Assembly: GCA_009746045.1 (NCBI GenBank)
Contig: RPFO01000078.1
Span: 2,113,750 to 2,170,249, forward strand
Origin: Mesostigma viride
Lineage: Eukaryota > Streptophyta > Mesostigmatophyceae > Mesostigmatales > Mesostigmataceae
Length of the DNA stretch: 56,500 bases
Direction: 5' to 3'
Below, piece by piece: positions 29,316 through 42,271 of this stretch. The translations under genes and the position numbers were made by a program. The first letter of the stretch is position 1. Each line of letters begins with the position of its first letter. The notes beneath the pieces are model-generated. The model saw nothing but the letters and a program-made list of their open reading frames with translations, was not told the DNA's origin and made no database searches.

Positions 29316-29690
29316 TCCCTCCCTCCCTCCCTCCCTCCCTCCCTCCCTCCCTCCCTCCCTCCCTCCCTCCCTCCCTCCCTCCCTCCCTCCCTCCCTCCCT
29401 CCCTCCCTCCCTCCCTCCCTCCCTCCCTCCCTCCCTCCCTCCCTCCCTCCCTCCCTCCCTCCCTCCCTCCCTCCCTCCCTCCCTCCCTCCCTCGATCCCT
29501 CCCTCCCTCCCTCCCTCCCTCCCTCCCTCCCTCCCTCCCTCCCTCCCTCCCTCCCTCCCTCCCTCCCTCCCTCCCTCCCTCCCTCCCTCCCTCCCTCCCT
29601 CCCTCCCTCCCTCCCTCCCTCCCTCCCTCCCTCCCTCCCTCCCTCCCTCCCTCCCTCCCTCCCTCCCTCCCTCCCTCCCTCCCTCCCTCG
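29316..29690. repeat. (CCCT)n microsatellite, about 370 bp
   Basis: An almost pure tetranucleotide array with one 'cgat' interruption near 29493. The Pro-Ser and Gly-Arg-Glu ORFs are array by-products. Confidence 0.97.
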
Positions 29691-29769
29691 AAACTCTTTT
29701 TTTTTCAACTCCCCTTTTCAGCGTCTCAATAAGTGTGGGGCAGATCGATGGGTACAACGGAGCCATGTC

Positions 29770-30030
29770 AGGAATTAATTAATTAATTAGACTCGTGCTC
29801 CCGTTGGGGAGTCACAGAGCATTAACCCCGATGGATGGATGGATGGGTGCAAACATTCCTACCGGTCTAATCTATCTACATTGGCTACATACTACATCTA
29901 TCTAACAGCATTCTAACTACAACATCTATCTAGGCAGCCGCACGCTGCCCTAGGGGGAGCTATCTGGCGTGCCTCCCGCGGGATTGCACACGCGGGCGCT
30001 TCCCCACTGGGGGGGGCTCGTTGATCATGT
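29770..30030 (-). repeat. Hairpin module, copy 2, with extended body
   Basis: 'cgtgctcccgttggggagtc' is the inverse of 24396-24426. The body beyond it ('cacgcgggcgcttccccact') matches, inverted, 47150-47210 ('gcggggaagcgcccgcgtgt'). The module is therefore about 250 bp, and the hairpin lies inside it. Confidence 0.75.
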
Positions 30031-30261
30031 CAGGAAGTGTCAGGCTAGATAGCTTAGAGTTAGGTTAGAATTACGCGGCTCCTCCCACTCCACCCATCCA
30101 TCAAGGAATATGTGGTACATGATCTCCCAACGGAGGCATGTGATAATTTAATTTAATTTTTTTAATGTCAGGAAGTTTATTAGCCAAATGATCCAATGGC
30201 CAACGATTACGCTATCAGGCAGGCTCGAGTCTCGGTTATGAAGTAAGTAGTAAGTAAGTAA

Positions 30262-30513
30262 GTGCGTGAACATGCACTGAAGGCATGCCACGGAATACCC
30301 GATGAGGTACTTTTCTACGCGGATCCTTTACCCGCGAAGGCAAGTGGCGCGACTCACTCGCCCAGATCTGGAGTCGCAGATAGCAACTGGAGCCGCGTCA
30401 TCTTGGCTATCCAAGACGACTGTACGCTCGCGGCCATGATGACGGGTGCACGTGGGGGTAGGTTGTGTGCTCGGATGTTTGGTGGCGAGGAAAACACAGT
30501 TATGGGCTATTAA
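30262..30513 (+). CDS. Short ORF, unknown
   Basis: 83 codons (VLFYADPLPAKASG, then NWSRVILAIQDDCTLAAMMT). Composition is protein-like but no family or splice context is evident. It may be a gene fragment. Confidence 0.25.
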   Translation: MREHALKACHGIPDEVLFYADPLPAKASGATHSPRSGVADSNWSRVILAIQDDCTLAAMMTGARGGRLCARMFGGEENTVMGY

Positions 30514-30648
30514 CTGGCTTGTGCATCAAATGCAACTGTATTGCCATGCAAAGCAATATTGAAAACATATCGACACAGTGCATTGTAATTGCTTGCATTG
30601 AAGGGAGGCGCCCGGACGAACTCACAAGATTATGAACAGCCGAGCAAG

Positions 30649-30899
30649 ATGAGGATGAGGATGGGGATGGGGATGGGGATGGGGATGGGGATGGGGATGG
30701 GGATGGGGATGGGGATGGGGATGGGGATGGGGATGGGGATGGGGATGGGGATGGGGATGGGGATGGGGATGGGGATGGGGATGGGGATGGGGATGGGGAT
30801 GGGGATGGGGATGGGGATGGGGATGGGGATGGGGATGGGGATGGGGATGGGGGTGGGGATGGGGATGGGGATGGGGATGGGGATGAGGATGAGGATGAT
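30649..30899. repeat. (GGGGAT)n array, about 245 bp
   Basis: Near-pure hexamer with one GGGGGT variant and GAGGAT edges. The G-runs could form quadruplexes. Confidence 0.96.
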
Positions 30900-32675
30900 G
30901 TATTATGACAATCAATATTTTCAGAAATGAGTCAAATGACCATTCCCGAATATGCGGGCGTAGCTTCATCACTTACAGTCAACAGCTCGTTTAAGGGAGA
31001 ACGTACAAGCGATCAATTCGAACATTACAATAGTGAGTATTAAGGCACACTAACACTTCCTGTGCCATCCCAGGACCAAGAGGCTCTAGAGTATGCATGC
31101 CTAATTCGACCAGCATGTACAAGGAGGTGGCTGGGCACCTGAGTGGCTGAGTTGTGTGACCTTGCCTTACCTCGGCATGGGCAACCTCATGGGTCTGTGG
31201 ACATGGGTCTGTGGACAGCAACAAGGCAGGTAGCTCTACATGCATAGCCGACGCTTCTAACTAAGGCATATTCCAGGTTTATGGTGTAAGCATCATAACC
31301 GAAACCAAGCAGGTGTCCAAATATGCAAATATGCCCTAGAAATCCATATCCATGAATCGCCCGATGAAGGGGACCAAGAGACAGTCCACAGAGAAAGGAT
31401 ACGCACTACGCATGCTGCGCGCCAGAGCTTAACATGGCTTGCGTTGGTTAAGAGGGCTTACCACAATTACCTTGCCGTGCTAGCAGATGACAGGGCTCTC
31501 CCATAATTCAGTGGCTTAACATGGCTTGCCTTGGTAAAGAAAGCTTACCACAATTACCTTGCCTTGCTAGCAGATGACAGGGCTTTCCCATAATTCAGTG
31601 GGAGAAAGACCAACAATATTACAACGATGATCCCTACCTACATGTAGTTCCACCCATGCAGTATGCGCCTCATAACAACCACTGTCACCTTTCTTTCCAG
31701 AGCAATGTTTGGCAAGTAACTTAACCTCAAGCTTGTGAGCCTCTCAGCACAGTGAAACCGCTGCTAAGCAAGGCTTAATAATCAATATTCACATAAACTC
31801 ATGATGATTGCTTGTCGCAAACTCCTTCCAAGAAATCGCATGACATATCCCTGACAACTTGCCGACATGCCATGACACGTCCCAGCCATGCAACGTAGAT
31901 AAAAAAGCCAGGAACCAGCTGACGATGCGCAGCACGTCGGATTACGGCAATCGTATAAGGTACCTGGCGCTAACTGCGCATGCACGGAAAGAAGGGGAAA
32001 ATTTACGTTGATAGCCCTTTAAAGAGGCGAAACGTTGAAAATACGATGTGGAGCCCAGGATCATAGCATGACAGGCATCATCCTTTGCCCAGGGCCGCAA
32101 GCAAAGGCCCCCATTCCAATGTGGAAAAGTCGGACGCACATTCCGCGAGCCAGCTGCCCATGGACTTGAGTGTCGTACCGATTATGTTGGAAAGCTTGAC
32201 GAAAGCCAGAGAAACAACGTAAGCTTCACTAATAACAAATTATAAACGCTTCCTTAACGCTAATTGAAGCCCCAAAAAACCTTGACAATCACTGCCGCTA
32301 GCATGCCTTCGAGTTTGTTCCTCGCTCGACGAAGTTTTGACGTCAGATCATTGGATCCCCAAGAATATGGTAACCAATAAGATTATCGACGTTGCGAGAC
32401 GCAGACAAAAAGCTATGAAATAAAATCATAAAATAATCGTCTTCAAGATTCGCACACTGTTTTGGCATTCCGCATGCTACCTTTGTCAGATGGTCTAGTT
32501 TTTGCCTGAAAGCACGTCGATCGCCATGGTGGCCAAGCTCCGCTAGCTATTATGGGTGCGCGGCTGCCATAAGAATTACCGCAGAATTACCGCAGAATTA
32601 CCGCTAATGTACAATCATGTATTCATGTTGTCTGGGCCGTGAGTCCCAACGGCAAAGCCGGGGCGTCCGTCCAGG
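30900..32675. other. Intergenic; contains an 87-bp tandem duplication
   Basis: No gene recognised. 31428-31514 and 31515-31600 are about 93% identical direct copies ('cttaacatggcttgc.ttggt', 'ttaccacaattaccttgcc'). Confidence 0.55.
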
Positions 32676-32677
32676 TA

Positions 32678-32780
32678 CAGTCATACTCGCGTTAAGTTAC
32701 AATCGCTGCCAAAAACTGGGCGTCGTAACTTAACGTTGGTACGTTACCTTAAGAATCGTAACTTAACGCTGGTATGACTG
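32678..32780. mobile_element. Mariner-like miniature element, 103 bp
   Basis: TA flanks both sides (32676-32677 and 32781-32782). The terminal inverted repeats CAGTCATAC..GCGTTAAGTTAC and GTAACTTAACGC..GTATGACTG differ by two bases. CAGT ends at TA sites fit Tc1/mariner-type miniature elements. Relatives lie at 46496-46618 and about 49027-49099. Confidence 0.8.
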
Positions 32781-33189
32781 TAAGGTTGTTGCTGCTGTTG
32801 CTGTTGTTGTGTGGGCGGTTCCGCTTACGCTGCTGTTGCTGTTGTTGTTGTTGTTGGTGAAAGCTCCAATGCGCATTGGCCGTCGGTAGTTGAATTACTT
32901 GAATCCATTACTGCACATTTGCCGTCGGTAGTTGGAAATAATACTACGGACAACCGGCGCGGCAATACACGCAACTCAACCCAACTCAATTGGCCGTCGG
33001 ATCTTACACCGAGGAAAACATGCGCGAGTGACAATCGGGCCACGGGCAAAACGGGCAACCACCCAAAAATTTGAAAAAAACGCTACTGATGCAAGACTGA
33101 TGGTTGATAGAGCGCTCGCGTTTCATTCTCGGCGTCACATTGCAAGATGCGTGGCGGGCGGCAAGGTAACTTCACGGCTCTTGTTTGGT

Positions 33190-33838
33190 TCACGCGCATT
33201 TCTAGGTTCCGGGTTATTATTGTCGCCACTGTTGTAAGCTATACCTTGCTTTGTTCGAGACCTAAGCATCCCATTCTGGGCGTTTGCTCCGTTGCATGTC
33301 CTCCCTCGTTGACCTGTCCATTGGTTGCCGCATGCGCGTTGTTCCTTGATGCTTGCTTTTTCTTGTTTCCTACCCGTGCAATGCAGCTCACCTGTGCTCA
33401 TCGATAACGAAAGCTTGGGCGGATTGTAGTCTTGCCCGAACTCGGGGGAAAGCACGAGGTAATTTCCATGCAGAGCTGGAAATTTGCGAGGGTCTTTTTT
33501 GCGTGCAGGATGCATGCCAGGTTCTTTTAGGTTCTGGGTTATGATTCTCGCCACTGTTGTGAGGTAGACCTTGCTTTTTTCGAGACCTAGCATCTTATTG
33601 TGGGTGTTTGCCCCGTCGTCTGTCCCCCCTCGTTGACCTGTAAGTTGGTTGACGCATCGCCTTCTTCCTTGTTGCCTGCTTATTCTCAGGCTTATTTCCT
33701 ACCTTCTTATTTCCCGTGCGATGCAGCACGTCACACCAATTGTCATCGTTAACGGAAGCTTCAGCGTCAGTGTAGTCGCGCCCAAACACGGGGAAAGTGC
33801 GAGGCAATTTTCATGCAGTGCTAGAAATTCGTGAGAGC
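33190..33838. repeat. About 325-bp imperfect tandem duplication
   Basis: 33207-33508 and 33530-33838 align throughout ('gtcgccactgttgt', 'cctcgttgacctgt', 'gggaaag.gcgagg.aatttt'), about 75-80% identical by eye. The minus strand is open in part of each copy (33135-33593 and 33595-33807), so a duplicated exon is possible, but no domain is visible. Confidence 0.7.
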
Positions 33839-35049
33839 CTATTTTTGCCAGTATGCCAGGCTACCCGGCGGGGCCCGGCGCGGATTCCTCCTGTAGTTCC
33901 CCTGTCATCCTGGCCGTGGGACAACATGTTGAAGCTCTTGTTTTCTATTTATTGTCCACATTGTACATATTACCTTTTCACATTAATTATGTTAGCTTGC
34001 ATGATGGTGTTTTCTCTTGCGAATGACCATGTTCTGACCTGGCAATTGGGTTGGATGTCGTGGGTGTTTTTCTGGTATCTGCCGTGAACAGTCTCACGAC
34101 TTCAGTGGACTCCTCAACTAATAGGATGGGAGGAGCCGCCGTTTTACCCTCAAGGTACCGTGGTTCCCATACCCACCTTCATGCCATCATCACCCGCTTC
34201 ATGCGACCATTACCGTTATTATGCATTTACCTTTGTCATCACTCAACCACCGTAACCAAGCATGACATCACCGTTTTCATTCATCATGGCACCATTATTA
34301 CCCTAAATCATGCCATGACCACCATGATCAGGCCGCCATCATCATGCCACCCCCAACCCCCATGCCACCCCCGCCCCCCATGCCACCCCCACCCCCCAAG
34401 CCACCCCCAACCCCCATGCCACCCCCACCCCCCATGCCGTCCCCACACTCTTCATACTTTCAATGCTACCACCGCCATCATCACAACCTTCAAAGTTCAC
34501 AACCAATAGTAACTCAAAAAACATCAACCTCAATAGCATATTTTCGTTGGTTTCATCAATATGCATCCTGTGGACCACTGCAACCTCCAAAGCTATAGCA
34601 AAAAATGCTTTTGTTAGTGGGCAGAACATGCATCAAAGCAGATCTGATGAATCCATACGCGATTTGAATCTGATGATTCATACGCGATACGCGTCGTACG
34701 CGGCCCCAGGTGTATAATGTATAATACGCGGTGTATAATGTATTATACGCTGATCGTACGCTAACCGTTGAAAACCCCTTTTTTGGCATGATTTTGAGGG
34801 GTTTTCAACATTCTGAGCAACCAAGCATAGTCTGCTGGTGTTTTTCCATACCTTTTGCCTATACATGACATATATAGCATGACCTTTGGCATTGCCACCA
34901 CTACCTAAATACAAGCTTAGTTTCTAACGGTCTAACTTGATAGTTTCTCTTCAAAATCGAGACAACATGCAACTAAGTATCAATACCAGTATCAATGCAC
35001 AACTCACTGGAAAGGATAATAAATTTGTAGAACTCAAGATATGCATGCA
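33839..35049. other. No gene; ATCACCACC-like and CCACCCCCAACCCCCATG repeats at 34150-34445
   Basis: C-rich 18-bp units repeat at 34343-34440. The remainder is A/T-rich. 'tacgcgatacgcgtcgtacg' marks a CpG-rich palindromic patch near 34681. Confidence 0.45.
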
Positions 35050-35544
35050 CTATACATTGCCCCGAGGTGTCGATGACATTGAAGGGCGTCGATGGCATTG
35101 AAAGGCGCAAATGAATGCCTCGCACAGCTCCTCGTCCAGCTGCTCTTTGCTGAGCCCATAAGGTGCGGGCAAATTACCGTCGGTGGATTGGCCCTTTGAT
35201 GATCCGCTTGGCCCAGCCGCCCCAGCAGCGCGCCCCGAGGTGTTGCTGGCATGAGGGGACACCCAGTTAGAGGCGTCGGTTTCTACAACGTCTGCAAGCC
35301 TGTCTTTAAGTGCCGCCCGCACATCAGCCTGCTTCTTGGCGTCACTAGTCGCCTTCCTCTTCCTGGTATTGCTTTCCTTCTCCGCCTGCTCGACCAGCAG
35401 CCTGTAACGGAGTACTCCATCATCCATGTAGTAGTTATTTGTCTGCTGCCGATTCTTGAGGATGCGCTCTTTGCTAATGTATGTCCAGACAGTTTCGGAT
35501 GTGGCCTCTTCTTCATCGGGCCGCACATCATCATCGTGTTCCAT
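35050..35544 (-). CDS. Hypothetical charged protein, possible terminal exon
   Basis: 164 codons from ATG 35544. The frame is open further upstream to about 35580, preceded by 'gacatccag|g', a good splice acceptor on the minus strand. The N-terminal half (TVWTYISKERILKNRQQTNN, then YYMDDGVLRYRLLVEQAEKE) is helical with many charges. A Lys/Arg cluster (TRKRKATSDAKK) could be a nuclear signal. The C-terminal half is Ser/Gly/Ala-rich and ends with ELCEAFICAF. I recognise no family. It could be a transposon-encoded or host nuclear protein. Confidence 0.45.
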   Translation of the reverse strand: MEHDDDVRPDEEEATSETVWTYISKERILKNRQQTNNYYMDDGVLRYRLLVEQAEKESNTRKRKATSDAKKQADVRAALKDRLADVVETDASNWVSPHASNTSGRAAGAAGPSGSSKGQSTDGNLPAPYGLSKEQLDEELCEAFICAFQCHRRPSMSSTPRGNV

Positions 35545-35859
35545 TGACTCACGTGTCAGCCATGCCTGGATGTCGATATGCTACGATCTAGGTGCCAGAC
35601 GACCACGACGTTGCTGGCACACCTTATCACCTTCTTGATCCAGATAAATAGGTGTACGTTTATTCCAAATATACTGTTGCTTATCACCTTCTTGATGATG
35701 AATCAGCCTTCCCGCCTTCACCTTCCCGCCTTCACAAGTCACAATGAACGCGCTTTTAGCTTTAGTGCACTATACACTAGCTAGCTCATCACGCAATTAT
35801 TTGTTCCTACTACAGGTCGGCGCGCCGCAGTCTAGGCAAGCAAATGCACCCACCTCGTA

Positions 35860-36115
35860 AGCCAAAAATATGCCAAAAAATACGCGAAAATACGCAAAAA
35901 TACGCAAAAATACGCGTTGCGTATTAAAGTACCCCATTTTCATACGCGCCGCGTGCGTATCGCGAATAATACGCTAAATACGGCGTATAATACGGCGTAT
36001 GAATCATCAATCACAAACATGGTCCCATGCAACCTTTAAAGGAGCGTTAATTTTCTTATTTATTTAATAAAAGTATTAAAAGTTTTCCCAAGAACTTTCC
36101 AAAATTTTTAATTTT
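35860..36115. repeat. TACGC-rich repeats and A/T-rich spacer
   Basis: 'aaaatacgc' repeats at 35878-35912; 'aatacgctaaatacggcgta' and 'taatacggcgtatgaatcat' follow. No gene. Confidence 0.5.
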
Positions 36116-36640
36116 TAAATTTTTTTTGAAAAATAACTTTTTTTTTTTTTTTTTTTCCCTCCTAGGCAGGTAGTTAGAAAAGAAACGCCGGCCGGCGCAA
36201 CTTGGAGGGATTTCTTCAGAAACAGGTAGCAGGAAATGAGCGCCTGTTTGTTTTTCGATTTTTTAAAAATATAATTTTCAAAAAAAATTTCAAAAATTTG
36301 CAAAATTTTTTTTTCAATATTTTGAAAGGTAGGTAGGTAGGTAGGTAGGTAGGAAAGAAGCGCCGGCCGGCGCAACTTGGAGGGATTTCTTCAGAAACAG
36401 GTAGGAAATGAGCGCCTGTTTGTTTTTCGATGTTTTAAAAATAAAATTTTCAAAAAAATTTTCCAATTTTTTTTTTCAATTTTTTAAATGGTAGGTAGGT
36501 AGGTAGGTAGGTAGGTAGGTAGGTAGGTAGGTAGGTAGGTAGGTAGGTAGGTAGGTAGGTAGGTAGGTAGGAAAGAAGCGCCGGCCGGCGCAACTTGGAA
36601 GCGATTACTTCCAAAACAGGAAGAAATAAATTGCCTAATT
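36116..36640. repeat. Duplicated 240-bp block with (GGTA)n tracts
   Basis: 36170-36330 and 36355-36485 share 'gaaagaagcgccggccggcg' and 'cttggagggatttcttcaga'. (GTAG)n tracts end each block, the longest at 36488-36571. Confidence 0.85.
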
Positions 36641-36699
36641 TTTTGTGTGTGTTAAGTTTGTTCGACTTTCTTTTTAATTTTTTTTTTAAAGGTGGGGAA

Positions 36700-37560
36700 G
36701 AAGCGCCTGCCGTCGCAACCTTCCTAGGATTCATTACTTCCAAATCAAGTAGGAAAGAAGCGCCTGCCGTTGCAGCCTTCCAAGGAGTGATTACTTCCGA
36801 ATCAGGTAGGAAAGAAGAACTGCACAATGCACGGTCGCCTGCGTGTATGATGGCCATATCAAGTAGGAAACAAGCCTTGCACAATGCAAGGTCACCTGCA
36901 TGGATGATGGCCACAACAAGTAGGAAAGAAGCACTGCACCATGCAACGCCACCGGCATGGATGATGGCCGTAACAAGTCGGAAACAAAACTGCACCATGC
37001 AAGGTCACCTGCATGGATGATGGCCACAACAAGTAGGAAACAAGCACTGCACCATGCAACGCCACCTGGATGCATGATGGCCACAACAAGTAGGAAAGAA
37101 GAACTGCACCATGCAAGGTCACCTGCATGGATGATGGCCACAACAAGTAGGAAACAAAACTGCACCATGCAAGGTCGCCTGCATGGATGATGGCCACAAC
37201 AAGTAGGAAAGAACCACTGCACCATGCACGGTCACCTGCATGGATGATGGCCGTAACAAGTAGGAAACAAAACTGTACAAGGCAACCTTCCTAGGAGTGA
37301 TTACTTCCAAATCAGGTAGGAAAGAAGAAGTGCACAATTAAAGGTCAGCTGCATGGATGATGGCCACAACAAGTAGGAAAGATAACTGCACAATGCACAG
37401 TCACCTGCATGGATGATGGCCACAACAAGTAGGAAAGAAGCACTGCGCCCAAAATGCAAGGTTTCATGAGGTATGACAGCCACAATAAAAAAGAAAGAAA
37501 ACGTTGACAGTGCCAGCTTCCAACAATTGTGGCATGAACAAGTAGGAAAGAAACTCTTGC
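36700..37560 (+). repeat. About 60-bp minisatellite, roughly 13 units
   Basis: The core is 'aacaagtaggaaagaagcac', 'tgcaccatgcaaggtcacct', 'gcatggatgatggccac'. It stays in frame for long stretches on both strands, without other coding evidence. Confidence 0.92.
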
Positions 37561-38682
37561 TGGTGGAACCAAGTGTTATGGTAAGTGCAAGTAGGAAGAC
37601 ACTCTAGACAATGCAGCATTCTCATTATTTACAAAACAAGTGGGAATGAGCAGAATTTTCCATCTCAATACTACTTGCCTTTATGATATCGAAGCAGTAT
37701 GATGTGCAAGGAGATAACATTTGGAATACAGCTCTTGTGCGCAGAAAGTTCTTTCGCACTAGTCTCACCGTTTTGTGCCCCTCAATGCGGAGCAGAAATC
37801 GGCATTTCTCTATAATGCATGAACAGATCTGTCATGAGAAGGTGATGTTTGAGAAACACAAAGAAGGCCACCATGCTGCCGTTTGTCCTGCTCCAAGTTG
37901 TCGCCGCCTCCCATGCAGGTTGTTGGCGGTGGTAAGCAGCGTCTGCTGCTACCTTAGCCCATTCTCCTCGAAGTTGCTGGAGGCTAGTGAAGGTGGGCGG
38001 TGGAGGCCTTGGGTGTGCCTACCCCACACAGGCAAGTAACCTTCTGACTGCCGAAAAGACCTTTTTGGCCGTGTTGAAACAAGGCATGGGGGGGGTTGTT
38101 GCGGGGTCACATTGATCTTGGGGGACCCGTTCGGTCTAATGGCGGTGATACCCAGCTTGCAGGGACAACAGCCGGCCATTTGGCCTCAAGTGTCGGTCCC
38201 CATCGCCCACGTCCACTTGGCCGGGCCTGAAGCTCCGGTGCTACATGGAAAGACTACATGAGGGTGAAGTACCTTCTCTGTTTTTTTTTCCCCCTCAGCT
38301 GAGCTCTCTTAACAGTGTGGCTGACAATGCATTTAATGTGTCATTGGCCCGTTGGTGTAATTCGTGTCCTGACTATGCAGGTAGCTGTGAATGACAGGAA
38401 AAGGTGCCTGTTTTAGGGGATGCAAGTGAAGGGAGTGAATCTACCGCGTCGTACAGGCTGGTGCTGCTGTTGGCCTGGTCGCGGGGGCTGCAGAGGTGGG
38501 GTTACCAACTACAAAGGCACCTGGCATACCGCGGGAGCGGCAAGAACATATGTTTTTGCAAATGATGGCAAACTCGCTGGGCAGGGATGTTGTGGAGGGC
38601 CGGCATGCGTGATGCGCAGACGGATGTGGAGGAAATGCCCGCTCTGGCGCCGAGGGGGCGGGGGGGTGGGAAGGGCCGGCGC
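37561..38682. other. No confident gene
   Basis: An ORF at 37683-38039 plus (VRRKFFRTSLTVLCPSMRSR) has no recognisable domain. The rest is unique DNA. Confidence 0.35.
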
Positions 38683-38879
38683 ATGTGCAGGGGAATGTGA
38701 AGCCAGATGTGCGGATGTACTTAATTGATGGCACCATAGGTAGAGGGAGGCCTACAGTGTACTGGCTGCCAATGGGGGTCGCCAAAAATTCGAAGAAGCT
38801 GTGGGACAACTATGCCTGGACGCATTGCGGTCCAACGCCGTGTGAGGACTATGCCACGGAAGCAGACATGTTGAGCTAA
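38683..38879 (+). CDS. Coding fragment with DNYAWTH motif
   Basis: The open frame contains MYLIDGTIGRGRPTVYWLPM, then KLWDNYAWTHCGPTPCEDYA, and ends at TAA 38877-38879. A diverged copy of the middle part lies at 50188-50240 and still encodes DNYAWTHGDPTPWKD before a stop. Conservation of amino acids between two separate loci argues for a real coding origin, possibly a repeat- or transposon-borne exon. The start is uncertain (ATG 38715 or an upstream exon). Confidence 0.4.
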
Positions 38880-41229
38880 GCCAGTTATCTCGGCTACGAT
38901 GGGGCCAAGAAGTTCATTTCATGTAGATGGTTTGGAAAAGGGTACAAACTTGGGACCGGACGGCAGAAGACAGAGCACTTTTCCCCCAAAAATAACTCGT
39001 CAGAATGTCGCACTTGGTACAAGGACTTGGCATTATAACTCAATTCAGTCTGTCCACGAACTTTGGAAAGTGGCTTCTCTACCTGGACTCGCACTGTCAG
39101 AAGCAATAGGAAGCTGGCTTTATTTACTGTAATAGAAAATTCCATGTTGCCCATTTCACATGCATACCTAGATTCAATTTTACTCATCAGTGAAATATGT
39201 AATCATGTTTTTATGTAGGTTGTCATAATGACAAGTAGGGTTGCTTGAGCAAACTTGAACAGCAGGAATAGTTGTAAGGGCACTTTTTCCGTGTCCACCA
39301 TATTCATTCCTGAAAAAGTGGCCCTTTCATGCCGTACAATCATATTCCACTAGTCCCAAATGGTATTTTCAAGCCGCCTGAGTACCAGAAATTGGATCTG
39401 GGTGGGCCTGAACATTCAGGTGATCCTGTGTTTGAATCCAGTATCGTACCAAACTATTTCATTGTGGTGACGCCCTGAATGATATTGCAACTTTTGCGCT
39501 GCAGGCATGGAATTTCCAAAAGTACCAAAATTGGAGCAGTAGATGTTGGGGACGCCCTGTGCCCTCATATTGGTTATCTCCACTAACGGACAACAGGGAG
39601 CCATGGATGTTTCCAGAAGACAGCGGGGCATCCAAGTGTGGCTGCTCGAGCAGGCCAATGAAGATGAGCAGTGCCCAATGTCGCCATCACCTCAAAATCG
39701 AGCTCATTCCTGCCATGCAATCTAATGAAGACGCGTAGCACCACACATGCGTGTGTGGGGGAAGCAGTTGGTCCGCTCCAGCTGCCCATTTGATCCATGG
39801 GCAACCCCCAAGCAGGCAAAAACTAGTCCCAGCCACGAAGCCAGGACAAGCAATGCCACAGTTGGCACGCCGCCAGCTGGCAAGCAGCAGTGGCATGCGT
39901 GACCCGCATTCTGGGCCACGAAAGAAAGGCACAACATCCTTTCATGAAAAAGGACTCTGGCATCCGGCCGATGGGGAACCAGCGCCCACATCGCGCACGG
40001 CAACGCCCGGTTTTGACACTTGTCATCCCACCCACGTGGGGCATGGGCCCTCTCGCAGCAAGTATCGCCGACACAAGGATGGCCCACGTGCAGCATGGTG
40101 CGAGCCGCCAGCGCGGAGTGCCCTCCCGTCCCCACACTCCGCAATGCATCGCCCCCCTCCCGTTCCCCCCCAACCAACCTTCCCCACACGTTGACCCGCT
40201 CTCCTTCACCGGCAGGTTGGTATGACATGAACCAAAAGGGAACATGACATGAACCAAGGGCACATGGAGTGCTGCCGGCAGCCCTCGCTCCCGACGCACA
40301 AGTATCGGATACCTACAAGGGGGTGGATGCATATAAGAGGGTGGCACCTTGGCCATACGTCGCCCAATGGCGCGCCACATCTTACATCGCGTGCCTACCT
40401 TGGCACCCATTCTTCACCACCGCTGCGTGGCACCAGCACGTGCTACCGCCCCGCGCGCCAGCCTCCACGGACCAACGACACGCGTCCCGTTTGGGAACAA
40501 CCTCCGCCCCAGGTCTCCAGGGAAGACCCTGGCCCTGGGGTGCACCCTGGCCAGGGAGCCGGCAAGCTGTGGTGCACCAAAGGGGTCGTCTTGTGAAGCT
40601 GTTGTGACGGCGGATTGTGGGCAGAGTACTCGATGTGCAGCCAACGTGCTAGGCCTGTACAAATGGAATCCAAGCCGCCGGCAAATGGCTGACTCTGGAC
40701 CTGAACATTGGTCCTCTTGCGAAGCAGGTGATGGTGGCTGACATTGACAGTGTAGGTGGACTGCGGTGGCGGTTTGGCGAGCATGCAAAAGGATTGTGAG
40801 CGATTAGCTATCGCGAAACAGGCCGTGCTATTCCTTGGCGACGCCACCTGGCACTTTGGCACGTCCCTCCTCCTCCTCGCGCGCGGTGGAGATGATCATC
40901 TCCATCAGGTCCTGCGAGCGCATAGGCACATAGTCACGCGAACGAGAACAAACAATGCGAGGGCATCGTCACGCGAGCGAGAAACCAAACCAAACAAACT
41001 GCTTCCCAGCAACGAAAAGCTTCTCACCATACAGGTGCCTCAATACCCATGCGGGCAGAAAAATACAACATGAAGCGTCTCAGCATGCCTCCACACAAGC
41101 CATGCCCCAATGGTGACACACCACATCCACGCGGGTGCCTCGACATCTCTCGACGCTCACACAGACAGCCACAGGACATGCCTTGAGCGCATGCCGGCGG
41201 CCACTAGACATGCGTCTCTGCAATCATGG
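38880..41229. other. No confident gene; GC-rich stretch 39720-40610
   Basis: Long overlapping ORFs occur on both strands between 39722 and 40610, but they are GC-driven, low-complexity and mutually exclusive. No domain was seen. Confidence 0.4.
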
Positions 41230-41505
41230 GTTCCTGCTTTGATGTGTGTGTGGGGGGTTCCTGCTTTGATGTGTGTGGGGGGTTCCTGCTTTGATGTGTG
41301 TGGGGGTTCCTGCTTTGATGTGTGTGGGGGGGGGTTCCTGCTTTGATGTGTGGGGGGGGTTCCTGCTTTGATGTGTGGGGGGGGTTCCTGCTTTGATGTG
41401 TGTGGGGGGTTCCTGCTTTGATGTGTGTGGGGGTTCCTGCTTTGATGTGTGTGGGGGGTTCCTGCTTTGATGTGTGTGGGGGGTTCCTGCTTTGATGGCG
41501 GGGGA
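41225..41505 (+). repeat. About 25-bp minisatellite, 11 units
   Basis: Unit 'ggttcctgctttgatgtgtg' plus a variable G-run. Confidence 0.95.
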
Positions 41506-42095
41506 TTCCTGCCTTCATGGGCCCGCACATGCTTCCGTGCATCCGCTCGCGACCACGAGGGTACCCCAAAAGCATCCATGCCTTTTGGACATGGATCGCA
41601 GCCGGCGATGCCTTTTGGTGTCCATGCAGGCACTGATGACATCCATGTCGGTACACACGGCGTCCGCCGACGGGACTTTGAACAATCTACAAAATATATG
41701 CAATCAATAACAGTCCGCATAGACCTGTCTATGGGAACTATTGTGCGGGGGTGGAACCTGCACCCTCCTGCCAGCTACCAATGCCTCACCAAACGTAAAC
41801 GTCCGCATGGGACGCAGCACACTCCGCCCATGGGACGCAGCACATGCCACCGCGCAAGGGGGCGCGCGTGGGAGACCCAACCAAAACCGTACAACCCAAC
41901 CCAGCCAAAACCTGCCACAGGTCCATTGCTAAACTGTGCTAAAGCATTCGGTAGCGTGGCTAAACCCGTCGTGGACGCGAGGCCATGGGCCAGGCCACGC
42001 ACCTCGTCTTTCTTGTCCAGCACGATACTGGCGACGGCAGCGCTCGACGACGCCGATCATGACCCGTGCGTTTCAAGCAGCGGATACTCACGCCG

Positions 42096-42271
<176 letters not shown>

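Noticed and set aside
29208-29782. Gly/Arg/Glu- and Pro/Ser-repeat ORFs
   Set aside because: Translations of (CCCT)n in all frames.
39722-40610. Overlapping 100-195-aa ORFs on both strands
   Set aside because: GC-driven, low complexity, mutually overlapping, and no domain recognised.
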